Assembly: GCA_003008705.1 (NCBI GenBank)
Contig: PDUO01000007.1
Span: 1,029,885-1,093,884, forward strand
DNA: 64,000 nucleotides
Source: Pezicula radicicola
Lineage: Eukaryota > Ascomycota > Leotiomycetes > Helotiales > Dermateaceae
Direction: 5' to 3'
Numbering within the stretch: position 1 is the first letter of the stretch; every line of letters starts with the position of its first letter. A program made the position numbers and the translations under genes. The notes under the pieces were generated by a model. It did no database searches. It saw only the letters and a program-made list of their open reading frames with translations, and was not told the origin of the DNA. Below, in pieces: positions 57,850 to 64,000 of the stretch.

Positions 57850-59603
57850 ATGGAGGACGAGAAGCGACACGCCGCATATCTAGAAGCAAAAGCGATCTAT
57901 TGTCTTGATCCGACAATTCGAAGTGAAGAGCTGGCTTGGCACTGTAACCACCACGTCTGGCAAGAAATTGGTACGTCAATAACCACACAATGGCGATGCT
58001 ATTGGTAGCCAATAGCTACAGGCACAAGCTGACTCGTATATAGATCAATATCTAGGAATACCATGGACTGGAGGACAAAACCCGACAAAGAGGCGTCTGG
58101 AAGCTGATCGCGACAGGCAGCTCGCACGAAAGGCTAGCTCTGGTATCGCGAACCAATTCAAGGCTGTCATGAGGCAGGAACGACCCCCTAATACGCAAAT
58201 TCACCATATGGCATCCACAAAAACATCAGTAACATCAGCGCCATCAGGCACTCTTGTACGGCATGATACACTGACCTCTCTGAGTGTAAGAGCGCCAATG
58301 CAGGCCCATCCACAACCTCTCCCTTCACAACGAAAGCAACAACCGCTTCCACCAACAGCACCAGCTTCCTGGCGACCTGCCAACGACGCTCCATGCGCAA
58401 ACTGTGGCAGAACCGACCACAAGCTGATCATTTGTATGGGACCTCTGGTCAATGGCTTTATACGAGGCTGTCCTCTCCACAATAGCAAAAGCCATAATCT
58501 GGACGAATGTCCACTCCCTCTGGCCCACCATGCTGCTCAGAAGGCGTACTACCTCTTCAAAGCACGAAACGGAAGACCACCACTCGAAGTCAAGGGCAAT
58601 ATAATTGCGATGCATAATGGAGATTACTTTGGTTGGCCGTGGACTCCAGCCTTTGCGGAGAAAAATAAAGATTTTTACAAGACATACGATTATAAGTCGC
58701 ACCAGTGGGGAAGTAATAACTTGGGAGGAAGTGGAAGTGGTACTAGTGAGCCAGTTTTAGCTGATCCAGCTTGGATTGATGGTTCCTGGAAGAAGTATCG
58801 TGAGTTATCTACTCAGACTAGTCCCACGATTCAGATCAGCCTACTTGCTAATTCATCTACTTACAAGTATCGGTATCGGTTGCTTCTAATCCTATTCATA
58901 AACTTCCGGCAAAACGTGCCAGAGAGGAAGAGGTAATCCATTGAGCGTTACCGATGAATAATCAACTCAAATCATCCAACAAGTCAAAATACAACGTAAC
59001 TGACTATTTAACTAGGTTGATATTCCTGAAAAGAAAGCAAGAAACGGCGAGAAAGAAGAATCAAGTTCCCCACCTTATACCATACTGGATCCCCTTACAA
59101 TCAAAGCAGCCTTCGAACTCCAGCAACTCATAGAATTGAGCCAAAATCACAGACAAACAGGAGGCGGAGGAGCTTCCATGATCGACCTAACCTCTCGCAG
59201 CACAGTTTCAGCAATTACTAAATATTACCACAATAGCGCACTCAAAGACCTTGAAATGCCACCCATCGACAAGAGTGAAATCCGAAAACGGCAGGAACTG
59301 GTTAACACGGGCGTCGAAACGGCCCTCTTCACCACGTACCCGTCTTTGGTAGAGGAACTGCGGTCGGCAGGCCGGCGAAAGGATGAAGAAATCGAGAAGC
59401 AGCGTTCGAGGCTGATGGAACTGGAGAAGGAGCTACACTTGCGGGAGTTGAAGCTGAAAGTGTTCACGAGAAGGGAGGAAATGAAGGCGGCCGTAGTGAA
59501 GATTGAGAGGGTGGAAGACTTGGGTGCGGAGGGTGATAGTGGAGAAGATGAAGGAGAAATCAGATTCATTGGCACAGATTCTGAATCTGGTAAGCTCGCT
59601 TAA
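57850..59603 (+). CDS. Unrecognised Cys/His-rich protein with C-terminal coiled coil
   Basis: Exons 57850-57970, 58044-58799, 58868-58932 and 59016-59603 splice in frame to 509 residues. The junction KRAREEE|VDIPEKKARNG supports intron 3. I do not recognise a named family. The N-terminus (MEDEKRHAAYLEAK...ELAWHCNHHVWQEI) is helical and His-rich. A compact Cys/His region at about 185-230 reads CANCGRTDHKLIIC, GCPLHNSKSHNLDEC, resembling a zinc-knuckle-like fold; it is followed by aromatic text FGWPWTPAFAEKNKDFY. The C-terminal 110 residues are charged and helical (KDEEIEKQRSRLMELEKEL), a likely coiled coil, and end acidic. Nucleic-acid binding is possible from the knuckle but not shown. It is flanked on both sides by related minisatellites. 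Confidence 0.75.
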
Positions 59604-60458
59604 GGATATTAGGTGTCGGTTTAGAGTACCTATGTATCAATGATACTACCCTTGTAAGAAGTGGCCACTTGATTGGGTAACTCACTTGATTAGAGTAACT
59701 TACTTAATTTAGGTAACTAATTTAATTTCAGGAATCAACTTAGTTCGAATTTAAGTAACACACTTAAGGAAACTCACTTAATTAAGTAGCTTACTTACTT
59801 ATTTGAGTAACTCACTTGACTTAGGCAACTCACTTGGCTTAGGTAACTCACTTGTATTAACTTAAGTAACTTCCTAATCTGAATCTAAGTAAGTTGCTCG
59901 ATTTAGTACCTCACCTATGAATAACTGGCTTGTGTTGAATTGAGGTAACTCGTTTGTTTTAGCCTATTTATGTAACCTAGGGACTTAATTCTCTATCTAC
60001 AGCAAGCGATTTAATTAAGACTTAAATTTCAGTAAGTTGATTGATTCAGATAAATCATGTAGACTAAAATTTAAAGAACTAAATTAACTGAAGTAACTTA
60101 CTTATTCTAGATAACTCAATTATTTTAGGCAACTTACTACTAACGGCACCTTCCGTGGTGTGTCAATCATCTGTCAACTTTCTCTAGATGAGGGAGACAG
60201 TTGTGAGATTGTGTTACCGCTGCTCGTAAATCAATCAGCAAGAATGCTGTGAAATACGAATAGGGGCCCTAAGCGAACGTTGATCCATCGGTTGGACTCT
60301 CCACCACGTGATCAGGAAGAACATTATCCCCAATTCCGAACATCCTGGCTCAATGATGCTATTCCCCCACTACGCCGGCTTGAATTTTGATAGCAATCTG
60401 TCGACGGCAACAACACCACAAGGAACATCTCCCACGACCTCAGTCTCTACCTGCAAAC
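59604..60458. other. Spacer dominated by minisatellite locus 3; DRG1 promoter at its end
   Basis: After the repeat (to about 60,140), unique sequence from 60,150 to 60,458 should hold the promoter and leader of the DRG-type GTPase gene. No gene is seen. Confidence 0.6.
59660..60140. repeat. Degenerate GGTAACTCACTTG-type minisatellite, locus 3
   Basis: About 480 bp of imperfect tandem units such as TAGGTAACTCACTTG and GAGTAACTTACTTAA, with a 15-20 bp period and much divergence. This is the longest of four related loci. Confidence 0.75.
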
Positions 60459-61865
60459 ATGGCGACCACCGTAGATAAGATCAAGGATATCGAGGCCGAG
60501 ATGGCCAAGACCCAAAAAAACAAAGCAACATCTTTTCATTTAGGCCAACTGAAAGCAAAACTTGCGAAGCTGAAGAGAGAACTTCTTACGCCAACAACAT
60601 CTGGCGGGTACGAATATGATCTTCTTGTTCCCCGCCTACAATGAAACCAATTATGCTAACTCTGTGATTTAAACAGTGGTGGAGGCGCTGGATTCGATGT
60701 TGCAAGGACAGGTGTGGCAAGTGTTGGCTTTATAGGATTTCCCTCGGTGGGCAAAAGTACTTTGATGAGCAGACTCACGGGGCAACATTCCGAGGCAGCG
60801 GCATACGAATTCACAACCTTGACCACTGTTCCAGGTCAAGTTGTATATAATGGAGCTAAGATCCAAATGCTTGATTTGCCAGGTATTATCCAGGGCGCAA
60901 AGGACGGAAAGGGTAGAGGTCGACAGGTCATTGCAGTGGCTAAAACGTGCCATTTGATTTTTATTGTCTTGGACGTTAATAAACCACTCACAGACAAGAA
61001 GATTATCGAGGCAGAACTGGAAGGATTCGGTATCCGGGTCAACAAACAACCTCCAAATATCGTCTTTAAGAAGAAAGATAAGGGAGGAATTAGTATCACG
61101 AACACCGTGCCTTTGAGCCATATCGACCACGACGAGATTAAGGCTGTAATGGGCGAGTATAAGATATCGTCAGCAGATATCGCTATTCGATGCGACGCTA
61201 CAATTGACGACTTAATCGACGTGCTCGAGGCTAAGAGTAGAAGCTATATCCCCGTCATCTACGCTTTGAACAAGATTGACGCAATCTCCATAGAGGAGTT
61301 GGATTTACTTTACAGGATCCCGAACGCTTGTCCAATTTCTTCCGAACACGGCTGGAATATTGATGAGCTGATGGAACAAATGTAAGTCTCTAGCACCTGT
61401 CTCGCCAAATCCATCCAGTAGGAGTATTAGCGCGGACGTTGTGTCTCCTCAGATCTCCTACGATACGGTTCGACCCGTTTCACTAACTTTGATCAGGTGG
61501 GAAAAACTCAACCTCGTGCGGGTTTACACGAAACCGAAGGGAAAACTTCCGGACTACACATCTCCGGTCGTATTACGTTCCACCAGGTGCACAGTTGAGG
61601 ATTTTGTATGTGGCTTTCCGATTCCAGCAATCTTTCCCCTGGACCTTTTTTGACTGACCATTCAAGTGTAATGCCATCCACAAGACTATTGTTGATGATT
61701 TCCGTCAAGCCGTTGTCTATGGCAAGTCTGTCAAACATCAACCACAACGAGTAGGACTCAGCCATGAACTTGCAGACGAAGATATCAGTAAGTGGCATAG
61801 ATCCTATTTCGCATTTAATTTGGTTTAATACTGACCTTACATCAGTAACAATCATCAAGCGGTAG
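60459..61865 (+). CDS. RBG1: Developmentally regulated GTP-binding protein Rbg1/DRG1
   Basis: Exons 60459-60607, 60677-61381, 61497-61605, 61667-61787 and 61846-61865 give 367 residues, the usual length of DRG1. The last exon is only 20 nt and adds TIIKR. DRG/Rbg1 is a cytosolic TRAFAC-class GTPase that works with a DFRP/Tma46 partner on translating ribosomes. Seen in order are an N-terminal helical segment ([17 protein letters not shown]), the G1 loop [19 protein letters not shown] (G2), [10 protein letters not shown] (G3), NKID (G4) and ISSEHG (G5). A C-terminal TGS domain is also visible ([20 protein letters not shown]...FCNAIHKTI). Start ATG 60459 (AACATGG) is the first. Introns are 69, 115, 61 and 58 bp. 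A conserved housekeeping gene. Confidence 0.95.
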
Positions 61866-63589
61866 AGGGCGAAGCTTTGTACTGTTAGTTTTTAGATTTA
61901 CAAGGTTTGTTAAGAAACAAGATGTGACCCACGAGAAAAGCATTGCTGGCGTTTGGCTATGGGAGGAGCGTATCATTTTGTGGATGGCGCAGCTAATTTA
62001 GGGTTCACTTACAACAGCTCTAGCTTCTTCCATCTGATGAGAAAGATGCAGTGCGAGTACAACATCTAGGCGATGAATACTATTTGGTTCTATAATTTGT
62101 TTCCCTTCGATGGATGAGTGAAGAAACGGTATCCACTTCTTATGGACCAGAACGGAGATGACCCATGGTGGCAACGTGATACAATGGTAGAGCCCATGTG
62201 TTTGCAAGCACTAGAGTGGAAGCTGGTACGATTGGGGCAGTCTTGATACTGGGTTGGAAGAACCGTTATCAATCTGTCTTTCAGTGTTTTCGGATTTTTT
62301 ACCCCAGACAGCCACACAGCGACTGCATCTACAGATTTAAAGGGAGCACAAGCTTCAATTCGTTGATCGTGCATAACCGAGTGAGACTTTGCACCGAGAT
62401 GCCATGATGAAAAGTACCACGGCACATCATCGCGCATCTTCTGCAACCTGAGCGCTTATTAGCACGACCACAACGCGAGGCCTCGAAATGGGCCTTGCTC
62501 CGGGAACTCCCAGCCAGTCGTGCAAAATTGAGGCTGCCATTCGCTCTCAAAGTCGACCTTTCGGAATCTTTCTAGTACCGCCTGTCAGAGAATTTCTCCT
62601 AAGTCTCGAATCATTAACATCGCATGTGGTCATGTTACACTATCCACAGGTCTCCTTGAGCGCAGAAGGGAGTGGTTCCATAGGCTGGTTGGAGGGTCTC
62701 GAACTTCTGCCCCCACCTCTCGTTAGCCGTCGATCATCGAAATCTCCGTGGTGGTCCGAACGCCGTAATGATTTTCAGAGACCGCTGGAGATACGAAAGG
62801 ACTCCGGATGAGTCGTGAGTCGTGAACAGCAGGAATCATTACGACAAAGTCATTTAGGAACTTTATGCTGTACAAATAATTGTGCGAGATCTGATGCCTT
62901 GGGAGGAGGGCGTGGATGCCTCAATAATACTCTGGATTATCGAAGTCTAATGGGGATGTTCCCTCTTCTGACCACTTGGAATGACACCCGAGATGAGGTT
63001 TGCTCGGGCCCCTCTTGACACGAGCCAACTGATTTGCCCAATTGGAGTGCTGGACCAAAATCCTACCCAACCTCCACGTTTCTGGCGGCGCTGATTACTT
63101 GACGGGGAAAGAACAAAGAAAGAAACGATATCGGCCGTCAAGCCTCACTACTACTTCAACCGAACTCTCTCACATGGTTGTGACGGGCCTGGTTAGCGGG
63201 ACTAACTGTATGTAGTAGACTGTGGCAACTTGCAAGTGGGTAGGTAGCTAGTGATTTAGGGTGTACGCCTCGTGGGTTGGGGCGGAGGGTTGGTATAGCA
63301 TGGCGTGCCATGAGAAGGGAACGGCTCGTGAGTTACTCTACGGGCCTTGCCTTTCAATCCAGATAACCGTCCTGGTAGTGTACCACAGAAGTCAACGTCC
63401 TGGGCACGGCAGAGAACTATATACTGCTGCGACTACGGACTGCCGAATATTCGTGGTATTTCCAAAACTTCCTAGGTACCGGTACCATATCTTTTGAAGG
63501 AGCACCCAGACTTCCTTCCCTGCCGACTGACTCCTCTTTGTATGGTCCTGATACTCCTCCCTTTGACCTACAAGTATTGTGGCGGATAA

Positions 63590-63625
63590 CTTGGGTTAAC
63601 TTAGATAACTTGACTCGCTTGAAAC
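63590..63625. repeat. Short AACTTGGGTTAACTTAG-type repeat, locus 4
   Basis: Two to three imperfect units (ATAACTTGGGTTAACTTAG, ATAACTTGACTCGCTTG) that resemble minisatellite loci 1-3. Confidence 0.5.
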
Positions 63626-63713
63626 GACAAAAGTCGTGCTCCCCATATCTTACTCCTCAGTAATAATAGTTAGTCTGTGTCCCTTCGGGTTTGGGGCATT
63701 AATGGTCACTACT

Positions 63714-63752
63714 GTCAATCTTGTCAATCTTGTCAATAATAAGAATAATAAT
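63714..63752. repeat. GTCAATCTT short tandem repeat
   Basis: Nearly three copies of GTCAATCTT followed by an AATAAT run. Simple-sequence DNA without a gene. Confidence 0.7.
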
Positions 63753-64000
63753 CACGCACTCTTTTCCTCAATAAATGTTAATAATTGCTGCCCCGAAATT
63801 TGCGATACCCGCAGCTCTCTTTTAAGAGGTCGATTGACTCCACAATAGTGCCTTCTCCCAGGCTCAAATAATCAAAGAATGGATCCCTCTTTGAATTCCC
63901 GGATCAAATCGTCCCACGCTACTTATCTCAGCGAAGCTTGGGAGCTTGACTCGGCAACTACTGCCACTACTCTGCAGTAAAGCCACAGCTTTCTCCGCAC

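Larger units (their letters stand above)
61866..64000. other. Right-end region, no gene seen
   Basis: No supportable frame. It contains a short AACTTG-type stretch (63,590-63,625) like the minisatellites to the left, and a GTCAATCTT triple repeat followed by AATAAT at about 63,714-63,752. The rest is featureless at this level. Confidence 0.6.

Overview
The window is nuclear DNA from a filamentous ascomycete (Pezizomycotina). The genes are split by many short introns of about 50-100 bp, with GTAAGT/GTATGT-type donors, CTGAC/CTAAC-like branch sites and TAG/CAG acceptors. It also carries Zn2Cys6 regulators, 2EXR-type and F-box proteins, and fungal-type MFS transporters. Protein style is compatible with Leotiomycetes (Helotiales), but I could not confirm this. 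I saw no rRNA, tRNA, CRISPR array or intact transposon.

Layout. 1-6.4 kb: no supportable gene, partly AT-rich. 6.4-9.3 kb: a long, mostly disordered conserved protein. 10.2-14.8 kb: an RNA-biology block with tRNA 2'-phosphotransferase (+), a protein with three dsRBD-like repeats (-) and the rRNA-processing factor Efg1 (-). 15.5-18.9 kb: the SEA/GATOR2 subunit Mio/Sea4 (+). 18.9-22 kb: AT-rich intergenic DNA with a degenerate tandem repeat.

22-43 kb: an accessory block of nine genes. In order these are a Zn2Cys6 regulator, a DAO-type FAD oxidoreductase, an MFS transporter, a short-chain reductase with a net frameshift, a cytochrome P450, a sugar-porter-type transporter, a DUF1479 dioxygenase-like protein, a second Zn2Cys6 regulator and an amidase-signature hydrolase. 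Oxidising enzymes, one hydrolase, two transporters and two regulators sit side by side with no PKS, NRPS or terpene synthase. A catabolic or detoxification cluster, or the tailoring half of a larger pathway, is the simplest inference. Unusual splice donors (two GC-AG introns and two GTCC donors) are concentrated here.

45-47 kb: an F-box/LRR protein (-) ending in a CaaX-like box. 47-51.6 kb: a long divergent intergenic/leader region. 51.6-55 kb: PAS-domain kinase (+), with a frame-preserving intron in the activation segment. 56.5-59.6 kb: a 2EXR-domain gene and an unrecognised Cys/His-rich gene, bounded by related degenerate minisatellites. 60.5-61.9 kb: the DRG-family GTPase Rbg1/DRG1 (+). 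61.9-64 kb: no gene seen.

Gene models were built by hand from reading frames, splice signals and remembered family motifs. Exon coordinates are given in each entry, and no database search was run.
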